A stretch of DNA of 64,000 bases from RCC1774 sp050330855 (GCA_050330855.1 JBHJNL010000147.1:8008-72007), one strand, 5' to 3'. Positions 42,519 to 51,820 are shown, counted from the stretch's first letter. The notes: a model not told the origin generated them from the letters alone. A program made the numbers and translations.

Positions 42519-43769
42519 ATGAAAATTTCTTACGGACTGATGGCAGCGCTGACTGCCCCCGTCACAGTTGTTGCGATCGCACCGGCCACCTTTGCCCTCA
42601 GCGCCACCGAAGTCAACCAGATTGCCAAAGACATTACCGTTCAGATTGATAGTCAAACCCCAGGATCAGGGGTACTGATCAAGCGCGACGGTAGCACCTA
42701 TACCTTACTCACCGCCGCCCACGTCGTCGGCACTGTAGACGACTATGAAGTCGTTACCCCAGATAACAATCGCTATCTCGTAAATTCTGAGAAGATTAAG
42801 ACTCTACCGGGGGTCGATTTAGCCATTGTGGAGTTTTCAAGCGATCGCAACTATAAAATCGCCAAGCTCGGCAACTCCCAACAGATGCCAGAGGGGTCTG
42901 CTAGCTACGTTGCAGGCTTCCCGCTCAAGAGCCAAGCGTTGACCGAAACCATTTATAACTTCACCGAAGGAAAAATTACCGCCAACGCCAACCGCGCCCT
43001 TAAAGATGGTTATTCACTGGTCTATTCCAACAACACTCTACCAGGGATGAGTGGTGGTCCCGTCCTCGACTCAAAGGGCTACTTGCTCGGTATTCATGGT
43101 CGGGCAGACACCACCGATCGCATCCAGAATCAAAGTATTAATCCCGATATTTTCATTAAGACCGGATTTAATCTCGGCATCCCTGTGAACACCTTTTTGA
43201 GCTTGGTTTCTAAAACGGGTGTCAACCTAGGCTTTCAGGCTCCGGCGGCGGTTAGCGCAGCCCCCAGCGTTGATGATGTCTATCTGCAGGCGCTCGATCA
43301 GTATGAGCGCGGCGATATATCTCAGGCGCTCAGCAACTCAACTCAGGCCATTCGTCTTGATGCCAACTTTGCACCGGCCTATTCGTTGCGCGGTAGCATT
43401 CGCTATCTCCAAGAAGATCGAAGGGGAGCCTTAGATGATTTCAATCGCGCCTTACGGCTCAACAATGATCTGGTTTCAGCCTACTTAGGGCGAGCCTTAA
43501 TCGAGTCTTCTCTGGGCGATACCCAAAGTGCAGTGGCTGATTATTCGCAGGTCATTAGTCGCAACAGTCGCCATGCCAGAGCCTATTACAACCGAGGTGT
43601 TTTACACCTGAACGACGGCCAACAGCAGGATGCACTCGCTGATTTAAGAGCTGCCGCTGATATTTCTTTACAGGAAGATAATCAAGCTGAATATCAACGC
43701 GCCGTGGATGCCATCAAGATTGCCTCAAAATCTTGCCGACAGTCGATTCGGTCGATTTGCGATCGCTAG
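42519..43769 (+). CDS. Secreted trypsin-like serine protease with TPR repeats
   Basis: After a signal peptide (about 1-26), a chymotrypsin-fold protease domain spans about 30-235. The catalytic triad is visible as TAAHVV (His), GVDLAIVEF (Asp) and PGMSGGPVLD (Ser). Residues about 255-400 contain three to four TPR units (YERGDISQALSNSTQAI, AYSLRGSIRYLQED, AYYNRGVLHLNDG). This protease-TPR arrangement is frequent in cyanobacteria and may act on periplasmic proteins. The TPR part would recruit partners. The gene precedes a CsgG-like gene by 159 bases on the same strand. Substrates are unknown. Confidence 0.92.
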   Translation: MKISYGLMAALTAPVTVVAIAPATFALSATEVNQIAKDITVQIDSQTPGSGVLIKRDGSTYTLLTAAHVVGTVDDYEVVTPDNNRYLVNSEKIKTLPGVDLAIVEFSSDRNYKIAKLGNSQQMPEGSASYVAGFPLKSQALTETIYNFTEGKITANANRALKDGYSLVYSNNTLPGMSGGPVLDSKGYLLGIHGRADTTDRIQNQSINPDIFIKTGFNLGIPVNTFLSLVSKTGVNLGFQAPAAVSAAPSVDDVYLQALDQYERGDISQALSNSTQAIRLDANFAPAYSLRGSIRYLQEDRRGALDDFNRALRLNNDLVSAYLGRALIESSLGDTQSAVADYSQVISRNSRHARAYYNRGVLHLNDGQQQDALADLRAAADISLQEDNQAEYQRAVDAIKIASKSCRQSIRSICDR

Positions 43770-43928
43770 CGCAGCTTTTCTAGGTGCGATCTTATCCCAG
43801 TCCATCGCCCCTGGCGGATGGAATCGGAGCGACTACAATGGTGTTGGTGGGAGCCTGAGCTTTTGTCTAACCCGCTCAGGCAGGGGAACCCACCAGGGTT
43901 AGCAGGGGTCCAAGATTTGTGAGGGAAA

Positions 43929-44951
43929 ATGAGAGTCATGGGGTATTGGTTAATGAAATATCGTGCGTTATCTATTGCAGGCTTAGCGATCACTGTCGCC
44001 GCAGCCTATTCAGGGCCAGCCGTCGCCAACCCCAACAGCATCAAAATTGCAGGTATTGAGCAGATTCGGAAAAATCCTAGCAAGCGGATCGCGGTTTTAG
44101 ACCTAGACTTTTCCAATGTCAGTGCGGAACAGTCTTACGGGAATTTATACGGCGAGAATGGCCCCTCCCGAGGCATCAGTAATCTGATCACAAATCAACT
44201 AGTTAAAGATGGGACGTATGTGCTTGTGGAGCGCAGCAAAATTGATGCCATCTTAGCGGAGCAAAATCTAGGGAAATCGGATCGGCTTGAACCCACAACA
44301 GCGGCTCAAATTGGACGCCTCTTGGGCGTCGATGCAGTCCTGATGGGTTCGGTTACCCAATTCACCGTCGAAGATCAGTCCAATGATGTGTCGGTTGGTG
44401 GATTTTTTGGTCTAGGGGGTAAACAGAAAAAACAGCTTGCCAACGTTCAAATTTCAACTCGCCTGGTTGCCACCGCCACCGGCGAAATCTTAACCGCCGC
44501 AGAGGGCACAGGTCAGGCCGACAAGAGCGGCGGCGGCGGTAGTATCTTTGGTGTTTCTGCCAGCACGGGAGGGGATAGTTCTAATCGGCTGCTTGGTGAA
44601 GCCTCTAAAAAAGCCGTTGAGCAAATTGTGTCTCAGCTTGTCTCTGTCGCACCGAAGCTAGCAGCTCTCCCGGAAACCTTACCCACGGCTGAACCTGTGA
44701 TTGCCGACATCACCGGCAAGGCAGTGACCTTGAACAAAGGAGGCTCCGATGGGTTTAGGCCAGGGATGGTGCTCTCAGTGGAGCGCGTCATCAAAGAAAT
44801 TAAAGATCCTGAAACCGGCAAATTGCTGCGGCGTCAAACCCAAACCGTCGGACGTCTCCAGTTAACCCAGGTCGATCCGACCTCTTCTGTGGCAACGGTC
44901 TTGACCGGGCAAGGCTTCAAGGTGGGCGATCGCGCTAAAGCAGTGGAATAG
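43929..44951 (+). CDS. CsgG family exported protein
   Basis: The mature protein resembles CsgG, the curli secretion family: KRIAVLDLDFSN, LITNQLVKDGTYVLVERSKIDAILAEQ, AAQIGRLLGVDAVLMGSVTQF and TRLVATATGEILTAAEG. A signal peptide (about 10-34) precedes this, with no lipobox Cys; true CsgG is a lipoprotein. A C-terminal extension (about 255-340) has beta-rich segments (VTLNKGGSDGFRPGMVLSVE). The start is well set by GAGGG five bases before ATG 43929. No other curli genes are present, so it is probably a general periplasmic CsgG/LpoB-like component. It lies between a protease-TPR gene and a Ser/Thr kinase gene. Confidence 0.87.
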   Translation: MRVMGYWLMKYRALSIAGLAITVAAAYSGPAVANPNSIKIAGIEQIRKNPSKRIAVLDLDFSNVSAEQSYGNLYGENGPSRGISNLITNQLVKDGTYVLVERSKIDAILAEQNLGKSDRLEPTTAAQIGRLLGVDAVLMGSVTQFTVEDQSNDVSVGGFFGLGGKQKKQLANVQISTRLVATATGEILTAAEGTGQADKSGGGGSIFGVSASTGGDSSNRLLGEASKKAVEQIVSQLVSVAPKLAALPETLPTAEPVIADITGKAVTLNKGGSDGFRPGMVLSVERVIKEIKDPETGKLLRRQTQTVGRLQLTQVDPTSSVATVLTGQGFKVGDRAKAVE

Positions 44952-45115
44952 TGCCGTGAAGCGTTTCTGAGGGTTGCTGGCTCCTCCTTTAGATAACCTC
45001 CTAGCACTGACCGGGGGGCGGTGCGCTAGGTTTTGAAAGAGGTCCCATTGTTCCATGCAGCCCTCTGACCGTAAAAGATACAGCGATTGAAGATGCCCCA
45101 TCATTCTTAAAAACC

Positions 45116-47188
45116 ATGTTAGGAACAGTACTGGCCGGACGCTACAAGATCATCAAAATCCTAGGGGAGGGCGGATTTGGTGAAGCCTATCTTGCTGAAG
45201 ATCAGCATCTGCCAGATGCCCAGTGCTGCGTCGTCAAAAAGCTAAAAACGGACCACCACGAGGCCGCAACGCTGAAAGTGGCTCGACGTCTCTTTGACTC
45301 CGAAGCCAAGATGCTCCATAAGCTGGGGCATCATGACCAGATTCCTCGGCTGCTGGCGCACTTCGAAGAAGCAGAGGGGTTTTATCTGGTTGAAGAGTAT
45401 GTTGCGGGTCACAGTCTTGATGAAGAACTGGTTCCCGAGCAGCCTCTAGCAGAAGAAGCCGTGATCGCGATGCTGCGTGATATTCTCACTGGCCTAGCCT
45501 TTGTGCATCAAAATCAGGTCATTCATCGCGATATCAAGCCCTCAAACTTAATTCGGCGGCAGGTGGATAACCGGGTGGTTCTGATCGACTTCGGGGCCGT
45601 TAAACAGATGACGACGCAGCTCATCAATAATCACAGCCGCACGCCCCAGACAGTGTTAATTGGCAGTCCGGGCTACGTCCCCAGTGAGCAGTTTCGCGGC
45701 AACCCCAAGCTCAGCAGCGATATTTATGCCGTGGGCATGATCGGCATTCAGGCACTCACGGGGCTGAACCCGGCCATGGGACAACTCCCTGAAGACGAAG
45801 AGACCGGGGAGCTGGTGTGGCAAGATCGCGCCCAGGTCTCACCAGAATTTGCCACCATTCTCGAAAAGATGGTGCTCTATGATTATCGACAGCGCTATAG
45901 CTCTGCTATTGCCGCTCTTGAGACACTGCAGGCATTAATTGATACCCGCAAGGCTGCTCAGATAGACCTTGCCTGGGCGGAGACCGATATCGGTGCCGCA
46001 GACGAAGTCCCCGCAACGATTGTGAACGCTCCATCCTCAGAGCCGCAGATCGCTGCCAGTGTTGGTGAGGTTGCACCTGCGATCGCAATACCGGCTCCCA
46101 TTGCCGCTCCTGTTGAAGAAACAATACCGTCCAAAGCTTCAGCTTCTTTAGAAACACCACCCGCAACGGCGTCACAGAATTCTGCGACCCGATACCAGGG
46201 CAGTGCTGCAACGGCGGAGCCAAGTAAGGCCGTTGCAACGGTTGTAACCCCCGCCGCTGCCCCCGCAGGATCGGCTCCCCGCCCAGGTGCTAAAAAGTTG
46301 AAGGCTGCAGCTCTAGGCCTCTTTGTGCTGTTATTGGGTGGAGGCGCTGTCGGTCTCGCTTCGCCCCATTTTGAACCGCTCTGTCAGATATTCAATAACT
46401 GTTCACCCACGATTCGCTTCCAGGCACTGTACGAAGATTCGACGGCGGCGGTAAAGTCAGCTCAAACGGCAGCCACAGATGCCAAAAATGTTGAGGCATT
46501 ACAGGCGGCACAGATGGCGATGGAAGATGCGATCGCAGATCTAAAATCTATCCCCGAAACCATCAAAATTTATCCGACTGCTCAGAAAGAGCTGCCTGAG
46601 TATGACAAAAAGCTGCAGGCCCTTAAAACTCGCGTCGTCGCCGAGCAGAAAGCTCAAGAACAGTTCCAGCAGGCTGAGACCAACGCCAAAACGGCAGAAG
46701 AGAAGATGAAGGCCGTGGAAAAATCTGCCACCATCACCACAATGGAAGATGCCAAGAAGCAGTGGCAAGCCTCTCAGGCCAATCTAAAAAATATTCCTCA
46801 AGGGTCGTTTATGGCGACCGAAGCCCAAGCTAAACAGCAAAGTCAAGAAGAAAAAGTCAAAACTCTGCAAAGCAAAATCGACAAGCTCGTCGCGGCTGAG
46901 CAACAGCGGCAGCAGGCAGCAGCAGCAGCGGCACGACGGCAGCAGCAGGCAGCAGCAGCAACCCAGCGACAGACTGCAACAACACGCTCTACAGCCACGC
47001 GATCCACTGCATCGCAAGCCTCAACGCCCAGTCGCTCCACGTCATCAACCCCTCGAAGAAGCACGTCATCTTCATCGACCCCGCAACGCTCAACGTCATC
47101 ATCATCAGCACCTCGTCAATCTAAGCCCAAAGCAGCCCCTCAAAAACCACTCTGGGGACCACCCGCCGGTCAAGAGCCGCTCTGGTAG
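45116..47188 (+). CDS. Membrane Ser/Thr protein kinase with coiled-coil extracytoplasmic region
   Basis: The N-terminal Hanks-type kinase domain (about 8-270) has GEGGFGEAYLA, CVVKKLK, VIHRDIKPSNLI, LIDFGAVKQ and GSPGYVPSEQ. A Pro/Ala-rich linker (about 300-390) leads to one membrane segment (about 396-416, LGLFVLLLGGGAVGLAS). The extracytoplasmic part is a long helical coiled coil (about 435-600), then a low-complexity Gln/Ala and Ser/Thr/Arg/Pro tail ending in PLW. Kinases of this shape are numerous in cyanobacteria and poorly characterised. It is not a GUN4 fusion, unlike the kinase at 16844. Directly after its stop lies a relic of a calcium-binding repeat protein (47190-47381). Confidence 0.93.
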   Translation: MLGTVLAGRYKIIKILGEGGFGEAYLAEDQHLPDAQCCVVKKLKTDHHEAATLKVARRLFDSEAKMLHKLGHHDQIPRLLAHFEEAEGFYLVEEYVAGHSLDEELVPEQPLAEEAVIAMLRDILTGLAFVHQNQVIHRDIKPSNLIRRQVDNRVVLIDFGAVKQMTTQLINNHSRTPQTVLIGSPGYVPSEQFRGNPKLSSDIYAVGMIGIQALTGLNPAMGQLPEDEETGELVWQDRAQVSPEFATILEKMVLYDYRQRYSSAIAALETLQALIDTRKAAQIDLAWAETDIGAADEVPATIVNAPSSEPQIAASVGEVAPAIAIPAPIAAPVEETIPSKASASLETPPATASQNSATRYQGSAATAEPSKAVATVVTPAAAPAGSAPRPGAKKLKAAALGLFVLLLGGGAVGLASPHFEPLCQIFNNCSPTIRFQALYEDSTAAVKSAQTAATDAKNVEALQAAQMAMEDAIADLKSIPETIKIYPTAQKELPEYDKKLQALKTRVVAEQKAQEQFQQAETNAKTAEEKMKAVEKSATITTMEDAKKQWQASQANLKNIPQGSFMATEAQAKQQSQEEKVKTLQSKIDKLVAAEQQRQQAAAAAARRQQQAAAATQRQTATTRSTATRSTASQASTPSRSTSSTPRRSTSSSSTPQRSTSSSSAPRQSKPKAAPQKPLWGPPAGQEPLW
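46905..47115 (+). repeat. Low-complexity CAG/TCA-type tract in kinase tail
   Basis: The 3' part of the kinase gene holds imperfect triplet-rich stretches: first Gln/Ala codons (CAGCAGG and GCAGCAG units), then Ser-Thr-Pro-Arg units repeated about four times (SSTPRRSTSSSS type). Such tracts are prone to length change by slippage. Confidence 0.6.
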
Positions 47189-47189
47189 A

Positions 47190-47381
47190 GGCGAGACGAC
47201 CGATCAAATTCAGCTCCACGGTCAGGCCTCTGACTACAGCCTCGGCGCTATCCCCCAGGGACTTGACTCACAAAACGGGAGCGGTATCTATTTGAAGACA
47301 CCGGGTACTGATGAGCTAGTGGCGATTGTAGCCTTCGTGAACAATCTAAACTTGGACAGTGACTCCTTTGTATACGTTTAG
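47190..47381 (+). pseudogene. Remnant of a calcium-binding/RTX-type repeat protein C-terminus
   Basis: Two bases past the kinase stop, in another frame, 63 sense codons run to a stop at 47379-47381 with no start codon. The translation (DQIQLHGQASDYSLGAIP, SGIYLKTPGTDELVAIVAF, SDSFVYV) has the style of the C-terminal module of large cyanobacterial calcium-binding repeat proteins. These often end with an IQLxGxxxDY segment and a DELIGIV segment. It is probably the end of a deleted large gene, or was joined to the kinase locus by rearrangement. Confidence 0.5.
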
Positions 47382-47398
47382 CGCCCCACGCTCAACCG

Positions 47399-48202
47399 TC
47401 ACTGATCTAGAAAGACATCTAGGGAATATTGAGAAAGCATTGACGGCTTAGAAACGGTTGCCCATGCTCCGGCATAGCCTGTGGCTGGCTGGAGATCGAA
47501 AACAAACAAGGTCTGCTCAGTGTCTGCTGCAGGGGTAAATTGAACCGATGTGGCAGACTGCTCTAGATTGCTGGAAACATCAATCTGATCTAGATGCTCA
47601 CCAATACTGCCCCCCAGTGCTTTGATGCAGGCTTCTTTTCGAGTCCAAAGCTGAAAAAATGTTCGACAGCGGTCTGCCACTGGCTGAGTGAAGACGGCCT
47701 GCTGTTCGCGGTGGGTCAGAAAACGGTTGGTAATCCCGGCATAGTCCACGTCGGGGTTCATCTGCTCTAGATCAATGCCCAGTGCGGCTCCCATCCTGAC
47801 CGCAATCAATGCGATGTCATGGGAATGAGATAGATTAAACGCTAGCCCTGAATCACTAGCTCCGGCGACCATCGGTTTGCCTTTCTCGCCATAACTAAAC
47901 TGAACAGCGGCAGCATCAAGGTTGAGATATTGCCCCAGTAACCACCGGAGGTGGCCCCGCGTCACGATAAACCGTTGCTGATCGATGGGGCGAATGAAGC
48001 GTTGCGATCTCATCTGTTCTTCTATCGATAGGCTCGGCCACAGCATCTGCTGGACATCTGTTGAAGCCCCCAACTGAAGCCGCCACAGATGTACAGACTG
48101 AGGTTGCAGCTCAGGCACCACTGAGGTGTTCGGCCATTGCTGCAGTCGTTGAAATTGAGGCAACATTACGTCCCCGCCTGTTTGAAACCGAATCAAACCC
48201 AT
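47399..48202 (-). CDS. 4'-phosphopantetheinyl transferase, Sfp/HetI type
   Basis: The enzyme transfers phosphopantetheine from CoA to carrier proteins of fatty-acid, polyketide or peptide synthesis. Family motifs are clear: GKPMVAG and LAFNLSHSHDIALIAV, the metal site LGIDLEQMNP, and the FFQLWTRKEACIKALGG block. At 267 residues it is of the Sfp class, which in cyanobacteria also serves the primary acyl carrier protein. ATG 48166 is an alternative start closer to the usual N-terminus. It is divergent from the GGDEF gene, with 96 bases between. No synthase genes are nearby. Confidence 0.93.
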   Translation of the reverse strand: MGLIRFQTGGDVMLPQFQRLQQWPNTSVVPELQPQSVHLWRLQLGASTDVQQMLWPSLSIEEQMRSQRFIRPIDQQRFIVTRGHLRWLLGQYLNLDAAAVQFSYGEKGKPMVAGASDSGLAFNLSHSHDIALIAVRMGAALGIDLEQMNPDVDYAGITNRFLTHREQQAVFTQPVADRCRTFFQLWTRKEACIKALGGSIGEHLDQIDVSSNLEQSATSVQFTPAADTEQTLFVFDLQPATGYAGAWATVSKPSMLSQYSLDVFLDQ

Positions 48203-48298
48203 CGAAGCCCCACCTTTGGAGGGAAATCATCACGATCTGTTCTAGAATAGCCTTCGTTTGGGGAAGACTAAGCATAGCTCCTCGATTATGGACCTGTC

Positions 48299-49522
48299 AT
48301 GGCATCAGCCCCAGTTCGATCCAACCCTATCGGTCAGATTCTGACGCGAATCTTCTATCAATATATTGTTTTTATCCTGTTGGGTTGTCTGTGCCTAGGG
48401 GCCAGCATTGCTTTAGCCGGAACCGCTTACCTATCGAATCAACTGGTCGAGTCCCAGGCTCTTCAGCAAGCTCAAGCCACCACACGCACCGTACAGCAGG
48501 CCGAGCAGATTCATCGACAGGCCCAGTCCAATACATCAGAGAGCCTAGCAGGGTCCAAAGACGCAGGGTCTAGCTACTGGGTTGCCCTCAGCCAAAGACT
48601 CCAGGGACAGCAGGATAATTTCTTTCGAGCCTACAGTGCGTCGGCAGACTCAAGACGGGGCAGACCCAGTGATAGTTTCGGTCAACAAGCCCAAACCTAT
48701 CTAGAGAAGCATCCGCAGCAGGCCTATACTCGCCAAGATGAGATTGCAGGTCATCGTTACTTTCGCTACGCCTCCACCGTCGAAAATGCCGATGGCTCTC
48801 GACAGGTTTTAGAAATCAACCAGTCCATTGAGCAGGCATTGCGAACCACTCAAAGAGGGTTGTGGTGGATAGGACTTGCTCTGATGGGAGTTTCGAGCTT
48901 AATTCTCGGTAGCGTCACCTTCATGTTGCGGGGTTTGCGTCAGCTAAACCAGAACCTGAAGACCCAAATTCAACTCCAGCGCCAGGAGCATAGCAAGGTT
49001 GCGCCCATTGATGGGTTAACGCAAGTGGCAACCCGCCGCCAGTTTCATGTTGCCCTCGAAGAAGAATGGCGGCGAATGCGGCGACGCACCCAAGATTTGT
49101 CGCTGATCCTTTGCCAAGTCGATTTTTTTGGTGAGTTTCAATCCACCTACGGTGAGCAAGCCGCTGAAGTCTGTCTCCGTATCATTGCTCAATCCCTGAG
49201 CAGCCATGTTCACCGCATCGGCGACTTAGTCGCTCGCTATGATCAATCATCATTTGCGATCCTTTTACCCCACACGAATGAACTGCAAGCAGTCCAGATT
49301 GTTGCCAAACTATCTGATGCCATCTATGGCCTTAAGATTGAGCATCGACCGTCCCCTGTGAATGCGCGGGTCACGATAAGCATGGGCGTCGCCACATTGA
49401 TCCCAAGTGCCCACCGCGACTCGGATCAGCTTCTCAATCGAGCCACCTCTGCATTGTCAGCAGCGCAGCAGCAGGGCCACAATCGATTTGTCGTGCATAC
49501 CCCCTCATCGACGGAGGCATAG
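48299..49522 (+). CDS. Membrane GGDEF-domain protein with degenerate active site
   Basis: The N-terminus has a membrane helix (about 17-40), a Gln-rich extracytoplasmic sensor-like region (about 45-175) and a second helix (about 182-203). The C-terminal GGDEF fold is recognisable (DGLTQVATRRQFHVAL, LILCQVDFFGEF, RVTISMGVATLIPSAHR). The signature RYGGDEFA reads RYDQSSFA, with Asp315 to Phe319 in its place. The two glycines and both acidic residues needed for diguanylate cyclase activity are missing. It is probably a non-catalytic receptor or scaffold, perhaps c-di-GMP or nucleotide sensing. It is 78 bases upstream of the TM2 gene in the same direction. Confidence 0.85.
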   Translation: MASAPVRSNPIGQILTRIFYQYIVFILLGCLCLGASIALAGTAYLSNQLVESQALQQAQATTRTVQQAEQIHRQAQSNTSESLAGSKDAGSSYWVALSQRLQGQQDNFFRAYSASADSRRGRPSDSFGQQAQTYLEKHPQQAYTRQDEIAGHRYFRYASTVENADGSRQVLEINQSIEQALRTTQRGLWWIGLALMGVSSLILGSVTFMLRGLRQLNQNLKTQIQLQRQEHSKVAPIDGLTQVATRRQFHVALEEEWRRMRRRTQDLSLILCQVDFFGEFQSTYGEQAAEVCLRIIAQSLSSHVHRIGDLVARYDQSSFAILLPHTNELQAVQIVAKLSDAIYGLKIEHRPSPVNARVTISMGVATLIPSAHRDSDQLLNRATSALSAAQQQGHNRFVVHTPSSTEA

Positions 49523-49615
49523 CACCTTGTCCCGAAGCATGACCTAAAGAGCTGAATCGTTTTGCTACCATATTCTTAGGGCCAATGCAGAGCGGCCTTT
49601 ATGGAGTGTTGGCCC

Positions 49616-50089
49616 ATGGCGATTGAAAAACAAGACGTAAGTTTGCAGACGGCCTATGCCCTATGTGGTTTAGGTGTCTTGGGTCCTTGCGGCCTCCATC
49701 GTTTCTATCTAGGAAAGCCCGTTAGCGGCACCATTTGGCTCTTAACCTTTGGTTTCTTTGGCATTGGTCAATGGATTGACTTGGCGTTAATCCCTTCCAT
49801 TGCCAATGAGCGACGGAAAACGCTAAACCCACAGTCTCAAGAGAACTATAGCGGTTTGCTTCAACAGGTATGGCAACAGGTGCGTCAGAAGAGAACCGAT
49901 CAGATGCAGGTGCTGCTGAATGTTGCGATCGCAAATCAAAATGAACTGTCCCTCGGCAGAGCCATCCTAGAAACAGGCCTTACTGCTGACGAAACCGAAG
50001 CGCTCTTAATAGAAGCCACCCGTCGGGGATTAGCTCATGTCGGCAACGATCCCGACTCTGGAGCAGTCCGTTACTATTTCGATCTTTAA
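49616..50089 (+). CDS. TM2 domain membrane protein
   Basis: The N-terminal half is a TM2 domain: two membrane helices flank the conserved turn (ALCGLGVLGPCGLHRFYLGKPVSG, then GTIWLLTFGFFGIGQWIDL, with the DRxxLG-like element as HRFYLG). The C-terminal half (about 75-157) is a soluble helical extension. The start is ATG 49616, since GGAG eight bases earlier serves as ribosome binding site; an ATG at 49601 lies upstream of that site. Function is unknown. TM2 proteins of cyanobacteria are common and often have such tails. Product length is 157 residues. Confidence 0.87.
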   Translation: MAIEKQDVSLQTAYALCGLGVLGPCGLHRFYLGKPVSGTIWLLTFGFFGIGQWIDLALIPSIANERRKTLNPQSQENYSGLLQQVWQQVRQKRTDQMQVLLNVAIANQNELSLGRAILETGLTADETEALLIEATRRGLAHVGNDPDSGAVRYYFDL

Positions 50090-50148
50090 CGGCTAGCGCA
50101 CAATCGATTGATGATAAAGTTGCGGCTGATGCCGTGCGAGACTGATCG

Positions 50149-51000
50149 TTGTCTAAACGGAAATTTGCTTTGATAGTCTGCTTTTGCTTAGTTCCGCTGC
50201 TGGTGGGCTGCAGTTTGCTGACGGGCCTTTTCAACCCAACGAGTATTGACCATTTAGCCCTCGGCAACCCCAGTAACGCAACGCCGACAGGACTGACGCC
50301 CAATAATTATTTGATGACGAAGCCTCAGTTTGCGCTGTCCTACAACCGCAGTCGTGGTATCCCGAATTGGGTAAGTTGGCAGCTCGATCAGGGTTGGCTC
50401 GGTGACATTGATCGCAAAAATGACTTCCGCCCCGATGACGCGCTACCAAACCAGTGGGATCACGTCACGCCCACAGACTATCGCCGCAGTGGCTATGATC
50501 GCGGCCATCTAACGCCCTCTGGAGATCGCACCAATACAGCGATCAATAATTCCGCCACCTTTTTGATGACAAATATTATTCCACAGGCGGCAGATATCAA
50601 TCGTGGACCTTGGGTTGATTTAGAGGAATACTGCCGTGAATTAGTTCGGCGGGGCAAAACTTTATACATCATTGCCGGGGGGCATGGAAAACGAAATGCG
50701 ATCTCAGGGGGCAAAGTCATTCCCCCAGCTCAGGTCTGGAAAATTGTGGTGGTGCTTGATCAGCCCGATATAAGATCCATCACAGCCCAAACCCGCGTCA
50801 TTGCAGTCGATATGCCCAACCAAAATAGTGAAGCCACTGCCTCCTGGAGAAGCTATCTCGTTTCAGTCGATAGTCTTGAACGCAAAACCGGCTATGACTT
50901 TCTCGACAAGATACCCCCCGCCATTCAAGCAGCAGTAGAAGGCCAGATTGATGTTAGCGGCAAAGCCCCTCCTCGACTCAAGAAAAAACCGAGACGCTAG
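50149..51000 (+). CDS. DNA/RNA non-specific endonuclease, NucA type, lipoprotein
   Basis: This is a secreted sugar-non-specific nuclease of the beta-beta-alpha-metal superfamily. Residues 1-20 form a lipoprotein signal with lipobox LVGC (Cys21), so the enzyme is tethered outside the cytoplasm. The active-site block reads YDRGHLTPSGDR, with the catalytic His of the DRGH motif. NSATFLMTNIIPQAADINRGPW carries the metal-binding Asn. The start is a TTG at 50149, the only one that keeps the signal intact. Anabaena NucA is the reference family member. No inhibitor gene such as nuiA is evident next to it; the following genes are small and unknown. Confidence 0.9.
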   Translation: MSKRKFALIVCFCLVPLLVGCSLLTGLFNPTSIDHLALGNPSNATPTGLTPNNYLMTKPQFALSYNRSRGIPNWVSWQLDQGWLGDIDRKNDFRPDDALPNQWDHVTPTDYRRSGYDRGHLTPSGDRTNTAINNSATFLMTNIIPQAADINRGPWVDLEEYCRELVRRGKTLYIIAGGHGKRNAISGGKVIPPAQVWKIVVVLDQPDIRSITAQTRVIAVDMPNQNSEATASWRSYLVSVDSLERKTGYDFLDKIPPAIQAAVEGQIDVSGKAPPRLKKKPRR

Positions 51001-51087
51001 AGATAAACAGCATTAGTATTCTTCAAAAGTGACGTGACAGAAAAAGATTGAATCGGGTAAAATAAATAGAAACTGTCGGAGCCTATT

Positions 51088-51396
51088 GTGTCAGAGACAG
51101 ATCTAGAAACCAGGCTAGAGGCAAAACTTGATCAAAAGCTAGACGCTATTGACAGCACCGTCAATGCGATAGCTGAGCATCAAGTCACGATGGTAAACAA
51201 GGTTGATGCTATCGCAACTCGTCAATCCGATATGGACACACAGCAGGGCAGCATTCTCACCCGCCTAGACAATCTGACCAACCCTCAAGCTGGTTACGCT
51301 TCCGCAGCCAAAACGCTGGCGATTGGCATCGCCATCACTGCCGTACTCTCTGCGCTGAAACCTATCCTGTTCGCTTACTTCATCCCTGGCAACTGA
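51088..51396 (+). CDS. Small coiled-coil protein with C-terminal membrane anchor
   Basis: The GTG-started gene (GGAG ten bases upstream) encodes 102 residues. Residues 1-70 form a heptad-like acidic coiled coil (LETRLEAKLDQKLDAID, GSILTRLDNL). One membrane segment lies at 79-97 (TLAIGIAITAVLSALKPILF). I do not recognise a family. The shape is reminiscent of phage hemolysin XhlA-type proteins, but no phage genes are near. It overlaps the next gene (TGATG), so the two are translated together. Confidence 0.65.
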   Translation: MSETDLETRLEAKLDQKLDAIDSTVNAIAEHQVTMVNKVDAIATRQSDMDTQQGSILTRLDNLTNPQAGYASAAKTLAIGIAITAVLSALKPILFAYFIPGN

Positions 51397-51608
51397 TGTC
51401 CGCACCCAAACGAGCGAGCTATCGCATTTCCCCAGAAGATCACCAAGCCCTGAAGATACTGGCAGAATGTACAGGCTACGTCTATGGCGGTGCAGGAAGC
51501 CCCGCTCAACTGATGAAGGCAATTGCAAGGGGAAAGATTTCACTACTAATGCCCTCGAACCCGCCTCAAGCCATAAATATTAAAGATTGCGATTGCACTA
51601 TTAATTGA
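51396..51608 (+). CDS. Small hypothetical protein coupled to the coiled-coil gene
   Basis: The 70-residue soluble product begins SAPKRASYRISPEDHQALKI and includes GYVYGGAGSPAQLMKAIA. The first part could form a strand followed by a helix as in ribbon-helix-helix proteins, but this is not certain. Two Cys residues lie near the end (CDCT). The ATG overlaps the previous stop. I do not recognise the family. Together with its partner it may form a small two-component unit of membrane-anchored coiled coil and soluble partner. Confidence 0.6.
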   Translation: MSAPKRASYRISPEDHQALKILAECTGYVYGGAGSPAQLMKAIARGKISLLMPSNPPQAINIKDCDCTIN

Positions 51609-51820
51609 AGTCGTAAAGAACCTCTGATTCAAGCTGGGATGCAAAGAATCGAAGCATCGTCTATGATTGTTAGGTTCTCTGTTGCTGGTTAGCTGGGCTA
51701 TTACATCGCCACAAACTGGCCCAGGCTTGTAAAACTTTGATTCTTAAGGGTCTATGGCCCTCGCTTTTTTGTCCAATGCGACGGTGACAGCGCTTGGATA
51801 GTTCTTTTATCTCTGTAAAT

